This document shows positions 42,007-51,565 of a stretch of 64,000 bases of DNA, one piece after another. Made by a program: the position numbers and the translations under genes. Under the pieces are notes generated by a model. The model was not told the DNA's origin, made no database searches, and was given only the letters and a program-made list of their open reading frames with translations. The stretch spans positions 9,486,001 to 9,550,000 of the forward strand of contig NZ_CP035758.1 in NCBI RefSeq assembly GCF_004208415.1. The letters run 5' to 3'. The DNA comes from Ktedonosporobacter rubrisoli. Lineage in GTDB: Bacteria; Chloroflexota; Ktedonobacteria; Ktedonobacterales; Ktedonobacteraceae. The number at the start of each line of letters is the position of its first letter. Position 1 is the stretch's first letter.

Positions 42007-42165
42007 CCTAGTACAAAATAGTCGACGTATCCGGGTTCCTCTGGTACAGCGGGGCCGGTGGTCGAGAGCTATTACTCACACTTTCTTTCGATCCATTTAT
42101 AGGGTACTGCAAGAGCACGTATCTTGATCATCTTGACCACTATACATATGCAAAGGAGCAGATAT

Positions 42166-43314
42166 ATGGCCATAGCGCATGTTGCCGAGGATGAACAGGC
42201 TTTAATAGCGGCGATCCGCGAGCTCGCACAGGAGCGAGTTGCGCCCCGTGCGGCAGAGATAGATCATACCGGTGAGTTTCCCTGGGATATGAAGGAGCTC
42301 CTGGCGCAACAGGATATCCTGGCAATGCCTTTTCCTGCAGAATATGGCGGGGTTGGTGCCAGTGAGCTAGCCATGGTTATGGCGATTGAGGAGCTATCGC
42401 GCTGCTGTGCGACGACGGGCTTGCTTCTGGCTGTCCAGCAACTTGGTTCAACGCCTATTCTGCTGGCCGGGACGGATGAACAAAAAAAACAGTATTTTCC
42501 CCGCCTGGCTAGCGGCGAGTGGCTGGCGGCTTTCGGTTTGACGGAGGCCGGATCTGGCTCGGATGCTGCTGCTATGCGCACTGTGGCGGTGCGCAAGGGC
42601 GATACATATATTCTGAATGGGGCCAAGCGTTTCATTACGAATGGCGGTCTGGCTCAGGTCAATACGGTCTTTGCCCTGACAGATCCGGCCGCCGGTACGC
42701 GCGGTATCAGCGCTTTTATCGTTGATAAGGATTTTCCCGGCTTCTCGGTGGGACGCATCGAGGATAAGATGGGGATCAAGGGCTCGCAGACTGCGGAGTT
42801 GATCTTTACCGATTGCGAGGTGCCCGCGCAAAATCTGCTGGGACGAGAGGGCGATGGCTTTAAGATTGCGATGAGAACGCTGGATCGGACTCGTCCAGGC
42901 ATTGGCGCGCAGGCCCTGGGTATTGCGCAGGGGGCGCTCGATCTGGCTGTCAGCTATTCCAAGCAGCGCATCCAGTTTAATAAGCCTATTGCTGAAAATC
43001 AGGGCATTCAGTTTATGCTGGCGGATATGGCGACAAAGGTCGAGGCTGCGCGCCTGATGGTCTATAACGTCGCTGAGATGATTGATCGCGGCGAGCAGAA
43101 CTTTAGCCAGTATTCGGCCATGGCTAAGATGTTTGCTTCCGATGCGGCCATAGAGGTGACCAATGATGCGATTCAGGTGCTGGGCGGCTACGGGTATATG
43201 AAGGAATATCCGGCTGAGCGTATGATGCGCGATGCAAAGATCACGCAGATCTATGAGGGGACCAATCAAATTCAGCGCCTGGTGATTGCGCGCGCATTGC
43301 TCACGGCTTCCTAG
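42166..43314 (+). CDS. Acyl-CoA dehydrogenase
   Basis: FAD enzyme that makes the 2,3-double bond of acyl-CoA in beta-oxidation or related breakdown, passing electrons to ETF. 382 residues from ATG 42166 (AAAGGAG, 7 nt); the frame opens at 42124. GLTEAGSGSDAAAMRT, TFAL-like FAD loop, QVLGGYGYMKEYPAERMMRDAKI and the C-terminal IYEGTNQIQR with the catalytic Glu are present. Chain-length preference cannot be told. The etfBA-FeS genes nearby would accept its electrons. Confidence 0.93.
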   Translation: MAIAHVAEDEQALIAAIRELAQERVAPRAAEIDHTGEFPWDMKELLAQQDILAMPFPAEYGGVGASELAMVMAIEELSRCCATTGLLLAVQQLGSTPILLAGTDEQKKQYFPRLASGEWLAAFGLTEAGSGSDAAAMRTVAVRKGDTYILNGAKRFITNGGLAQVNTVFALTDPAAGTRGISAFIVDKDFPGFSVGRIEDKMGIKGSQTAELIFTDCEVPAQNLLGREGDGFKIAMRTLDRTRPGIGAQALGIAQGALDLAVSYSKQRIQFNKPIAENQGIQFMLADMATKVEAARLMVYNVAEMIDRGEQNFSQYSAMAKMFASDAAIEVTNDAIQVLGGYGYMKEYPAERMMRDAKITQIYEGTNQIQRLVIARALLTAS

Positions 43315-43413
43315 CTCGTAGCACGAAACTCTCTATTTGGCTCTGTCGCCCGATTGCTGTCTTTTTTGCCTGGCTGGTAAATTATGCAGCAATCGAATTT
43401 TTTGTGAGATAAG

Positions 43414-43905
43414 ATGGAACTTATTATTTTTATTGGCTTACAGGCCGCAGGAAAGAGCACTTTTTTTCGCACGCGTTTGAGTGAAAAGGGCTACACATAT
43501 GTGAGCAAGGATTTGTTGAGCAACAATCGGCGTCCCGAGCACAGGCAACAAGAGCTTATTGAGGCAGCCTTGCAAGCGGGAACATCCGTGGTGGTGGATA
43601 ATACGAATCCGACGCTTGAGAGTCGGGCGGCTCTCATCAGGCTGGGACAGCAGTATCAGGCTGAGATCACTGGCTATTACTTTGTGCCGGAGGTGAAGCT
43701 GAGCCTTGAGCGCAATAAGCAACGCTCCGGTAAGGCTCGCGTACCCGATGTGGCGATTTTTACCACGCGCAAGAAACTTGTGCCACCGAGCTTTGCCGAG
43801 GGCTTTGCCAGGCTGTATCAGGTGCGGGCTGGCGACGATGGAAGCTTTGCCGTTGAGCCCTATACTGAGCCAGTCGATAGAAAGGCTGAAGAAACTCATG
43901 GATGA
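43414..43905 (+). CDS. P-loop kinase, polynucleotide-kinase-like
   Basis: 163 residues. Walker A GLQAAGKST at residues 8-16; VVVDNTNPTLESR is the second conserved block of the Pnkp/T4-kinase-like AAA_33 family. VPEVKLSLERNKQR carries lid arginines. Family members phosphorylate nucleic acid 5' ends or small molecules. The binding site before ATG 43414 is weak. Its last 8 nt overlap the following nucleotidyltransferase gene, so the two are coupled. Confidence 0.75.
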   Translation: MELIIFIGLQAAGKSTFFRTRLSEKGYTYVSKDLLSNNRRPEHRQQELIEAALQAGTSVVVDNTNPTLESRAALIRLGQQYQAEITGYYFVPEVKLSLERNKQRSGKARVPDVAIFTTRKKLVPPSFAEGFARLYQVRAGDDGSFAVEPYTEPVDRKAEETHG

Positions 43906-44851
43906 GATGAGCTTACGGAACTCCACGCATGTGGCACGGGTAGATGCTGTGCTGCGTAGAGTTCTGCTAGCTTTTGTTGAGGTTTTCCCGGCGCGGGCTT
44001 GTAGCGTCTACATCGAGGGGAGCTTTGCCGATGGAAGCGGTATATCTTCCAGTGACCTTGACTTGAAGATTATCCTCAAGGATAGCTTTATTGATGTCGA
44101 GGAGCAAAACAGAGCTGCCGAGTTTATGCAGTTTGCGACCACGCTCGCTCCTCTGGAACTGGATATCGAGGTAATTGATGAGCAAAGCCTGCTGGGCGGC
44201 GTTTCTCCTCTCCTTAAGTTGGGCAGCTTGCTCGTTTACGGCGAGGATATGCTGCAGGATAAGCCCATAGTTCCGCTTATCCAATGGGCGCGCGATCGCA
44301 TGCATAGCTCGTATTGGCGTACTATCCATCTTTTTGGGCGCTCTCTTCCGCTGCATTCCCCTCTCACTTTTCCCGATCCGGCGGCGGAGTTTTACGGCTA
44401 TGATCGACGCAAATGGCGCCTGGAAAATGGAGAGGAGGTCAACTGTACCAGGGATCTGATCCGCCTGGTTAGCTGGTCTGCTACCGGCATCCTGGCTTTT
44501 AAGGCCGGGCGCTATGTTGTGCGCAAGCGCGATTGCCATAAAGTTTATCAGGCCTGCTTTAGCGATGAATGGGGGCAATTGCTGCAGGATATTTATGAGC
44601 TGTGCAGAAATAAGTGGCACTACCTCATTCCTGTCCAGGCAGATGAGCGGCGAGCGTTAAGGGCCATTTGTGAACGTACGTTGGCCTTTGAGAATCATTT
44701 CTTGCAGATCTATAAAGAGTTTCTCTTGCAAGAGTTATCGCGCGCTGATCCTCAAGGCCAGCAATTTGCTCTGGATGTGTTGCGGCGCTTCCCCTATCAA
44801 GATGCTGAGCTTGAGCAAGCCATACGGAGTTGTTCCCCTCCAACTGCGTAA
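43898..44851 (+). CDS. Nucleotidyltransferase-domain protein
   Basis: 317 residues from ATG 43898; the frame opens at 43706 inside the kinase gene. The Pol-beta-type nucleotidyltransferase core is GSFADGSGISSSDLDLKI with the metal-binding SDxD, followed by a third acidic strand (LELDIEVID). The C-terminal half is helical and without a recognised domain. It overlaps the kinase by 8 nt. The pair could act on RNA ends or modify a small molecule; neither is shown by the sequence. Confidence 0.75.
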   Translation: MDEMSLRNSTHVARVDAVLRRVLLAFVEVFPARACSVYIEGSFADGSGISSSDLDLKIILKDSFIDVEEQNRAAEFMQFATTLAPLELDIEVIDEQSLLGGVSPLLKLGSLLVYGEDMLQDKPIVPLIQWARDRMHSSYWRTIHLFGRSLPLHSPLTFPDPAAEFYGYDRRKWRLENGEEVNCTRDLIRLVSWSATGILAFKAGRYVVRKRDCHKVYQACFSDEWGQLLQDIYELCRNKWHYLIPVQADERRALRAICERTLAFENHFLQIYKEFLLQELSRADPQGQQFALDVLRRFPYQDAELEQAIRSCSPPTA

Positions 44852-44885
44852 CAGGCTGGCTAACCTGGCGATAAGTACTGGCTGG

Positions 44886-46190
44886 CTATTGTTTGGGGCG
44901 AATGAGAACTTTATCGATGCGGCGACCATCCATATCGACGACTTCAAAGACGAAATCGCCGATGGTAACACTATCGCCCACTTTGGGGATATGCCCCAGG
45001 TGGGCCAGCACCATACCGGCCAGCGTATGGTACTCGCCACTCTCTTCAGTAGGTATAGGCTGTAAGCCAATTTTTTCGCGCGCGAGATCCTGCGGGACCA
45101 TGGCATCAACCAGCCAGCTGCCATCTTCGCGCTGGACAAAGGCATTGGGCTCAGGTACATCATACTCATCTTGAATCTCGCCAACCAGCTCCTCCAGCAT
45201 ATCTTCGATAGTGACAAGGCCCACCACCTGACTGTATTCGTCAATAACAATCGCCAGATGTATACCCTTGCGCCTGAAGAGGGTCAAAAGATCATCGACA
45301 TGCTGGTACTCGGTGACGAAGTAAGCCTGGCGCGCCAGTTCGGCGAGATTCGCCTCTTCCCGATCGGCCTGCAAGCGGAGCAGATCTTTGGCAAAGATGA
45401 CCCCAATAATATTGTCGAGCGAATCTTCGTAGAGCGGAAGTCGTGAGTAGCCGGTATCAAGGAAGGTTGCGATGACCTTGCTTAGCGGTGTGCTGACTTC
45501 AATGGCTGACATCTCCGTGCGCGGCGTCATGACAGTATTTACATAGCGATCGGTGAAGCGAAAAATGCGATTGATGAACTCGCTTTCGCCCTTTTCAACA
45601 GTGCCGCTGGCGAAGCCCTGACGCGCAAGATAGAGAATATCTTCTTCGGTGACGCTGGCTTCTTCGGCCTTCTTAGGCCCCAGCACGGCCAGTACCAGGT
45701 TAACCGAGCCTGTGAGCAGGACGACGAGGGGGCGCGCTACTTTTGCGAGCAAGACCATGAAGGGGGCGGCGAAAGACGCGAAGCTCTCGGCCGATTGGAG
45801 GGCCAGGCGCTTGGGGACAAGTTCGCCAATAATCAGCGAGAAGTAGGTGATGAGAATGACGACAAGGGCTAAAGAGAGTGAGCTTGCATATTGACCAACG
45901 ATTGGTAAAGGTTTGAGTAGCTGGGCCAGTGGCTCGCTAATGCTAGCACCGCCAAAGGCCGCCGTCAGTGTGCTGATGAGGGTGATGCCAATTTGAATCG
46001 TGGCCAGAAAACGGTCTGGATTCTCCGCAAGGTCGAGTGCCTGCTGCGCGCCGTTTTGACCCGCATCAGCTTGCTGCTGTAAGCGGCTACGGCGTGCCGA
46101 GACAATCGCAATCTCTGATGCGGAGAAGAAACCGTTAGCTAGCATCAGGACAAGGATGATGGCGATCTCGATACCCAGGAAACCAGACAT
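44886..46190 (-). CDS. CNNM/CorC-HlyC-type membrane protein with CBS pair
   Basis: 434 residues from ATG 46190 (AAGGTG, 10 nt). The N-terminal DUF21 transmembrane domain (about 1-190) begins MLANGFFSASEIAIVSARRSRL; two CBS motifs follow (VMTPRTEMSAIEV and HLAIVIDEYSQVVGLVTIEDMLEELVGEI); the C-terminal CorC_HlyC domain ends the chain. Relatives export Mg2+ or other divalent ions. The old name hemolysin is not supported functionally. Converges with the nucleotidyltransferase gene, 34 nt apart. Confidence 0.9.
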   Translation of the reverse strand: MSGFLGIEIAIILVLMLANGFFSASEIAIVSARRSRLQQQADAGQNGAQQALDLAENPDRFLATIQIGITLISTLTAAFGGASISEPLAQLLKPLPIVGQYASSLSLALVVILITYFSLIIGELVPKRLALQSAESFASFAAPFMVLLAKVARPLVVLLTGSVNLVLAVLGPKKAEEASVTEEDILYLARQGFASGTVEKGESEFINRIFRFTDRYVNTVMTPRTEMSAIEVSTPLSKVIATFLDTGYSRLPLYEDSLDNIIGVIFAKDLLRLQADREEANLAELARQAYFVTEYQHVDDLLTLFRRKGIHLAIVIDEYSQVVGLVTIEDMLEELVGEIQDEYDVPEPNAFVQREDGSWLVDAMVPQDLAREKIGLQPIPTEESGEYHTLAGMVLAHLGHIPKVGDSVTIGDFVFEVVDMDGRRIDKVLIRPKQ

Positions 46191-46478
46191 AATTTCTACA
46201 CCTTCTAGCAGAGATAATCGCGAATACGGTCTGTATTCACTGTAGAACAATTGACGTAAATATCGTTAATGCTGACGAAGTAGTTGCCCCTAACAATCTT
46301 GTATACGCCTGATTGTAGCAGATGGAAGACAAATCTGTCCCCTTGCTCCATTGCCTTGAGCATGATCTCTCAGGAGGCGAGACTAAAAAGCTTGTCAGCG
46401 AAAAAATGGGAAAAGGCGTTAAATTATGTAAACAGAAAAAGATTATTGTAGATTTACAGCGTTTTCCTGCGAAGCAAA
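46191..46478. other. Leader region of the CNNM/CorC gene
   Basis: About 290 nt. An extended -10 TGCTACAAT on the minus strand near 46315-46323 could serve the CNNM gene; the -35 is poor. No gene seen. Confidence 0.35.
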
Positions 46479-46508
46479 TGAGGCCCGGCGTATGTACGCA
46501 AGGCCTCA
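46479..46508 (-). terminator. Terminator after the FeS oxidoreductase
   Basis: Outer stem TGAGGCC/GGCCTCA and inner GCGT/ACGC with a 4-nt loop, then TTTGCTT on the minus strand, 26 nt past the stop. Confidence 0.6.
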
Positions 46509-46533
46509 CCGATTATGTAGGAACTGTTAGAAG

Positions 46534-48642
46534 TTAACGTGTCTCGACTTTGGCATCGATGGCTCTGGCGATGATCTCCGAGATATCTTCGACCTTCATC
46601 TTCTCCTCAGCTTCGACTCCTTTGACGCCATCCTCAAACATTGTAATGCAGAAAGGACAGGCTGCCGCAAGCACCTCGGCGTCGGTTTCTAGAGCCTCAT
46701 TAATACGGGTCTGATTTACCCGTTTGCCGATCTTCTCTTCCATCCAGACCCGACCACCGCCACCGCCGCAGCAGAAGCTCTTGTTGCGATGGCGACGCAT
46801 CTCCGTGATGCCATTGTTGTTGAGCACGGTGAGCACACGGCGGGGCTCATCATAGATATCGTTATAACGTCCGATATAGCAGGGATCGTGGTAAGTAAGT
46901 TTGCGCTCATCGAAGCCTTGCGGCAGCGCCAGCTTCTCCTCCGCGAGCAGCTTATCGATGAAGACGGTATGGTGAACGACATCATAGTTGCCGCCAAGCT
47001 GTGGGTACTCGTTCCCGATAGTATTGAAGCAATGAGGGCAGGCTGTGATGATCGTACGATGCTTGGCCGCGCCATTGCTGCCGGGCGCATGTCCATTGTG
47101 GGTATCGCCACTATTAAAGCCGTAGCCGTTAAGCGTCTCGATGTTCTGTTGCGCCTGCATCTGCCAGAGATACTCGTTACCAATGCGGCGTGCAGGATCG
47201 CCGGTGCAGGATTCTTCAGGACCCAGGATGGCAAAGTTGACCTTAGCAGCCTTTAAGATTTTGGCCACCGAAGTCGCGACCTGCTGATTGCGGCGGTCAA
47301 AGGAGCCCATACAGCCTACCCAGTAGAGCACATCCGCATCGGGATTCTCGGCCAGCAGAGGCACTTCTAGACCAGCAGCCCACTCGGCCCGCTTATCGTT
47401 GCTGATTTCCCAGGGGTTGCCGTTGCGCTCGATATTGTTGAAAAGAGAAGTGACTTCCTGTGGAAAGTCGCTCTCCTCCATGACCAGGGAGCGGCGCATG
47501 TCTACGATCTTCGGCACATGCTCAATCGAGACCGGACAAATCTCCATGCAGGCCATACATGTTGTACAGGCCCAGAGCGCCTCCGTAGAGATCGTGCCCC
47601 GAATCAGCGGGGCGTGCTCTGGCACCTCATCCTGAACTGGTTTATCCTCAAATCTTGTGAAGACAGATTTTTCGCCGAGAATCTCCTGGCTGCGCGAAAG
47701 CAGCGATTCTTTCACGCCAAGAACAATTTCCTTGGGGAAGAGTGGCTTGCCTGTATTGGCGGCCGGGCAGACAGTATTGCAGCGGCCGCACTCGGTGCAG
47801 GCGTAGCCATCTAAAAGCTCTTTCCAGGTGAACTGCTCAGCTTTAGAAACGCCATAGTCGTCGCGCTCTTCAATATTCTCTAACAGAGGCAGCGCACCCT
47901 TGGAATTGTAGTTGCGGAAAAAGACATTGAAGGGCGTGGCCATCAGGTGCAGGTGTTTGGAGCGCGGCAAATAGACAAGGAAGCCGAGCACAGTCAAGAT
48001 ATGCAGCCACCAGAAAGCACGGTACCAGAAGACATTTACCTCTGGCCTGACCGTAGAGAGAACAGGGGCCATAAATGCGCCGATAGGTGTCCAGGCAGCA
48101 CCGTTGGAGGCGGCGTACTCAAAGCCCTCAACCAGGGCCAGTGTCACAATGACCAACAGGATCAAGCCAAGGATGATAAAGCCGTCCAGCGGGCCGTGTA
48201 AAGAGCTGGAGAGCTGCTTAGGACGGACGATCCCACGACGAATCGTGAAGAGAATCAGGGCCAGCAAAACCAGGATAACAAACGCGTCGAGTATAATGGC
48301 AAAGGTGGGATTATCGCCAAGCAATGGCAAAGAACCGTTGAAGGCTCCCAGAATGAGATTGAGGAGGCCAAATTGGATAACGATAAAGCCCCAGAATGTG
48401 AAGAAATGGGCAAGTCCTGGGAGAGGATCACGCAACACGCCGCTTTGACCGAGAACGATAAGAAAAAAATCACCGATGCGGTCGTCAAGATGGTCTGTGC
48501 GATCCTCGGGACGTGCTTTGGCTAGTAGCGCAACCAGTTTCCCGCTACGCAGGCCAAAGAGAGCGAGAGCCGCGAGAAAGATGAGTACAAAGATTGCTGT
48601 ACCGATCCATCCCCCGGTTGGCGAGATGACAGGGGGTGTCAT
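46534..48642 (-). CDS. Membrane FeS oxidoreductase (FeS-CCG), probable ETF:menaquinone oxidoreductase
   Basis: 702 residues. About six N-terminal membrane segments (to ~250) form a NarI-like cytochrome domain. Two [4Fe-4S] motifs follow (CTECGRCNTVCP, CTTCMACMEICP), then two CCG domains (ESCTGDPARR, SFCCGGGGG, CPFCITM) like heterodisulfide reductase subunit D. Proteins of this layout next to etfAB carry electrons from ETF to menaquinone in bacteria without the classical ETF-QO. Start ATG is 8 nt after GGAGG. Downstream of etfA, with a hairpin between. Confidence 0.85.
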   Translation of the reverse strand: MTPPVISPTGGWIGTAIFVLIFLAALALFGLRSGKLVALLAKARPEDRTDHLDDRIGDFFLIVLGQSGVLRDPLPGLAHFFTFWGFIVIQFGLLNLILGAFNGSLPLLGDNPTFAIILDAFVILVLLALILFTIRRGIVRPKQLSSSLHGPLDGFIILGLILLVIVTLALVEGFEYAASNGAAWTPIGAFMAPVLSTVRPEVNVFWYRAFWWLHILTVLGFLVYLPRSKHLHLMATPFNVFFRNYNSKGALPLLENIEERDDYGVSKAEQFTWKELLDGYACTECGRCNTVCPAANTGKPLFPKEIVLGVKESLLSRSQEILGEKSVFTRFEDKPVQDEVPEHAPLIRGTISTEALWACTTCMACMEICPVSIEHVPKIVDMRRSLVMEESDFPQEVTSLFNNIERNGNPWEISNDKRAEWAAGLEVPLLAENPDADVLYWVGCMGSFDRRNQQVATSVAKILKAAKVNFAILGPEESCTGDPARRIGNEYLWQMQAQQNIETLNGYGFNSGDTHNGHAPGSNGAAKHRTIITACPHCFNTIGNEYPQLGGNYDVVHHTVFIDKLLAEEKLALPQGFDERKLTYHDPCYIGRYNDIYDEPRRVLTVLNNNGITEMRRHRNKSFCCGGGGGRVWMEEKIGKRVNQTRINEALETDAEVLAAACPFCITMFEDGVKGVEAEEKMKVEDISEIIARAIDAKVETR

Positions 48643-48743
48643 GATGAAAACCTCCGTCTAGAACCACGACGGGGCGGCCGTTTTATGTTGGTTAGCCATG
48701 TTTTCCGGCTATCCATACAAGATAACCGCTCACCTTCGAGCGC

Positions 48744-48778
48744 AGGTACCTGCTGACAGGCATAGGTCAGAGGTACCT
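48744..48778 (-). terminator. Hairpin between etfA and the FeS gene
   Basis: AGGTACCT repeats plus CTGAC/GTCAG arms with one bulge and a short loop. No U tract; possibly an attenuator or stabilising element within the operon. Confidence 0.35.
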
Positions 48779-48829
48779 TTCCGTTCTGTAGATTGTATCA
48801 AGCTATAAGCAGCAAAAAAAGAGCTTTAG

Positions 48830-49795
48830 CTAGGCTTTACGGCGTTTCACTTCTTCCGTAAGTTGGGGAAGAATGCTCAAAGCGTCGCCCACAACGCCAA
48901 AGTCGGCAAGCGAAAAGATAGGCGCATGCTCATCTTTGTTGATAGCGACAATATACTTAGAGCCCTTCATTCCCGCGATATGCTGAATGGCGCCACTGAT
49001 GCCGCAGGCGATGTAGAGCGTTGGCTTAACAGTCTTGCCGGTCTGACCAACCTGATAGCTGTAAGGGAGCCAGCCCGCGTCAACGATAGCACGCGTAGCG
49101 CCTGGCGCACCTTCGAGCGCTGTCGCCAGTTCTTCCACAAGGCGGAAGTTTTCAGCTTTGCCCAGTCCCCGGCCTCCGCTGACAACCACATTGGCGTCCT
49201 CCAAGGCGGGACCCTCGCTGGCGACCTCAACTGTATCGACGATTTTGATTGCCTGAGCCTCTGCGCTGATAGTAGCGTTAAGGGTCTCGATTTCGGCAGT
49301 GCGCCCCGCGTAGTTTTCTACACTAAAGGCCTTTGGCCGCGTAAGAACAATGCCGGTACCTTGCTGGGGATGGGTAGCCGTAACTACATTCTCGCCTCCC
49401 CAGGGGACCGTGACCGAAAGCTCGTTCCCGTTGAAGGCCAGGTCTGTGGCATCTGTAATCAAACCAAGGTTGTTGCGCACATTGAGACGAGCCGCGATGT
49501 CACGCAGATTATAGGTTGTAGCCATAAGCAGCAAGGCTGGCTGCTGCTCTTTCAGCAGATTGCTCAACGTCTCTACCGCTGGTAGGGTCAGATAGTTATC
49601 GTAGGCGGCATCTGCGTGTACATAGACTTTCTCGGCTCCATATTCGCCCAGCGACGGAGCAACCTCGGCGGCAGCGGCGCCAAGGACTATGGCTTCGGCG
49701 CGACCTAACTTTGCGGCTTTCCCCAGAACTTCTAGCGAAGAGCGAGCCGGCGTGCCATTTTCTAGTTCGATAAGCACCCAGATAGTGTTTGACAT
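48830..49795 (-). CDS. etfA: Electron transfer flavoprotein alpha subunit
   Basis: FAD-binding subunit of ETF, which takes electrons from acyl-CoA dehydrogenases. 321 residues. The C-terminal FAD domain is diagnostic: VVSGGRGLGKAENFRLVEELA, PYSYQVGQTGKTVKP, ACGISGAIQHIAGMKGSKYIVAINKDEHAPIF. Start ATG 49795 follows GGAGGAGG. The gene is 15 nt downstream of etfB and upstream of the membrane FeS oxidoreductase, forming a complete route to the quinone pool. Confidence 0.95.
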   Translation of the reverse strand: MSNTIWVLIELENGTPARSSLEVLGKAAKLGRAEAIVLGAAAAEVAPSLGEYGAEKVYVHADAAYDNYLTLPAVETLSNLLKEQQPALLLMATTYNLRDIAARLNVRNNLGLITDATDLAFNGNELSVTVPWGGENVVTATHPQQGTGIVLTRPKAFSVENYAGRTAEIETLNATISAEAQAIKIVDTVEVASEGPALEDANVVVSGGRGLGKAENFRLVEELATALEGAPGATRAIVDAGWLPYSYQVGQTGKTVKPTLYIACGISGAIQHIAGMKGSKYIVAINKDEHAPIFSLADFGVVGDALSILPQLTEEVKRRKA

Positions 49796-49810
49796 GCCTA
49801 TATCCTCCTC

Positions 49811-50596
49811 CTAGAGTAGCTGATAGCGCTGTAAAAAGTCAGCGATCTGTTGGGCCGCGTTGCCGTCATCTTTGATAATCTGGCCGGCTGCACGCGCTTC
49901 GGCAGCTCCGATGGAGAGGACGCGCTCGCGTGCCCCTGCCTCGCCCACCAGCGAGGGATCAATGCCAAGATCTGACAACTGCAACTGGCTGAAAGGCTTC
50001 TTCTTTGCCCCCATGATCCCCTTCATGGTGGGATAAATAGCTTCGAAGGAGCCACTAGCGATAGTGACCACAGCGGGCAGCGGGCATTCAACCGTCTGGT
50101 AGCCCGTGAGGGTGACACGCTTGATGACAGCTTTGCTTCCCTCAACGCGGATCTCGCGCGCAAAGGTTAGCTGTGGAACGTTTAAAAATTCTGCGATGCC
50201 TCCAGGCACCATACCTGTATATCCATCGGTGCTTTCGGTCGAACAGAAGACCAGATCAGCACTTTCTTTCTTGATGACAGCGGCCAGAACGCGCGCGGTA
50301 GCAATCGCATCGGAACCAGCTAAGGCTGGATCGGTGACAAGAATGGCGCGGTCTGCACCCATGGCTAACGCACGGCGTAATGCTTCCTGTGCGCTTGATG
50401 GTCCCATGCTTACAACTGTCAGCTCGCTATTTCCAAGCGTGTCGCGTAGCTTAATCGCCGCCGAAATAGTGCTTTCATCGCCGGGATCAAGCACGAGGGA
50501 GACGCCACTACGTACCAGGCGCTTCGTGCTTGGATCGAGCTTACTGACTGTCGTATTTGGGTCAGGTACCTGTTTTATACAGACAAAAATCTTCAT
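49811..50596 (-). CDS. etfB: Electron transfer flavoprotein beta subunit
   Basis: AMP/FAD-associated subunit of ETF. 261 residues, normal length. The N-terminus KIFVCIKQVPDP, then DPGDESTISAAIKL, ALAMGADRAILV, and ESTDGYTGMVPGGIAEFLN are family blocks. Binding site GAGGC is modest. First gene of etfB-etfA-FeS, with a consensus promoter 75-104 nt upstream. It is probably coexpressed with acyl-CoA dehydrogenases such as the one at 42166. Confidence 0.95.
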   Translation of the reverse strand: MKIFVCIKQVPDPNTTVSKLDPSTKRLVRSGVSLVLDPGDESTISAAIKLRDTLGNSELTVVSMGPSSAQEALRRALAMGADRAILVTDPALAGSDAIATARVLAAVIKKESADLVFCSTESTDGYTGMVPGGIAEFLNVPQLTFAREIRVEGSKAVIKRVTLTGYQTVECPLPAVVTIASGSFEAIYPTMKGIMGAKKKPFSQLQLSDLGIDPSLVGEAGARERVLSIGAAEARAAGQIIKDDGNAAQQIADFLQRYQLL

Positions 50597-50670
50597 TGCT
50601 TGCTTGCCTCGTCTTTATATCTATCGGACGCAGGAAATCAGGGAGACTACAGTGTTCCCTGGGCTATCCT

Positions 50671-50700
50671 ATTGTACCTGTCGATAAAAGGGGGTGTCAA
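50671..50700 (-). promoter_or_regulatory. Consensus promoter of etfB-etfA-FeS
   Basis: Perfect TTGACA, 18-nt spacer, TACAAT on the minus strand. The leader is about 68 nt and contains a 6-bp CAGGGA/TCCCTG hairpin. The rest of the gap to 50923 shows no gene. Confidence 0.75.
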
Positions 50701-50923
50701 CGTTGCTAGCTAACGGGCCAGGGCTTTCCAATGCGCAAATGGATTGGCAGAGGCCGCTTATCAGCTTGTCTCTGGCTTGAGATTGAGGAACCAATGTACC
50801 AGGCGATCGGCAAAATAAGCTCTTCAATGCTCTATTAACGAGACCATAGCTAGCTGATTGCTGACAAGGGCTTGCTGTGAGCGGCCAGCGTGATCTAAGC
50901 TGAAAAAGAAAAGCTTGCGCATT

Positions 50924-51565
50924 TTAGCGTCGCTGCCTGGCCTGGAGTATGGAGGTGATTACGGCGACGAGACCAGCGATACATAACCCGATGCCGGCTT
51001 GTGGATTGTGGGCCGCCGTCCAGAGGAGAAGCCCGATGATCTCCAGGCCGAGGCCGCCGATAAAGAGGATGGTAATTGCCAGGGTCGAGCTCTCAAAGGG
51101 TCTCTGAATATCCTGGTGCCCATAGATCGGCGCTGGTGGCGTGGCGGGTGCCTCTGCGCTCTCGTTTTCGCTCAGCGGAACGCTCTGCTCGATAGCGGGA
51201 CGCAGGGCCGCATAGAGCGCCTCGATCTTTTTCGGCGTGGCGCGGAGCGAGAGCCTTTGCTGTCCGCTGGCGATTAACAGTTCGCGAAAGGCCGGCTTGA
51301 ACGTTTCCTGGCGTAGCGAGACGCTAGTAATTGCCGCGAGAGGCAGCTCTTCAAAAAAGAGACGTTCGCGCGGAAAACGCACAAAATAATAGCCCAGAAG
51401 GCGCTGATTCGTAAGGATAACATCGCAGAGCGTGTTACCCTCCTGACGATCGCTCTCCCAGACGGCGGGAATAGTGAAAACTGGCTGTTCGTCAGGATGC
51501 AAGTGCTGACGCAGTTCTTTAAAGCGTGATAGAATCTTTTCAGCGCTACGCGTAGTATTGGGCAA
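50924..51565 (-). CDS. PH-like domain membrane protein, unknown function
   Basis: 213 residues. Residues about 25-130 resemble bacterial PH/GRAM-like domains (VILTNQRLLGYYF, LAAITSVSLRQETF). A Pro/Glu linker leads to two C-terminal membrane segments (about 160-182 and 188-205). Function unknown. The start is uncertain: the longest frame begins with TTG 51565, with AAAGG 14 nt away, and no in-frame ATG follows. Confidence 0.6.
   Translation of the reverse strand: MPNTTRSAEKILSRFKELRQHLHPDEQPVFTIPAVWESDRQEGNTLCDVILTNQRLLGYYFVRFPRERLFFEELPLAAITSVSLRQETFKPAFRELLIASGQQRLSLRATPKKIEALYAALRPAIEQSVPLSENESAEAPATPPAPIYGHQDIQRPFESSTLAITILFIGGLGLEIIGLLLWTAAHNPQAGIGLCIAGLVAVITSILQARQRR

Noticed and set aside
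42448..43269. 273-codon frame antisense to the acyl-CoA dehydrogenase
   Set aside because: Shadow of a well conserved gene; no start signals.
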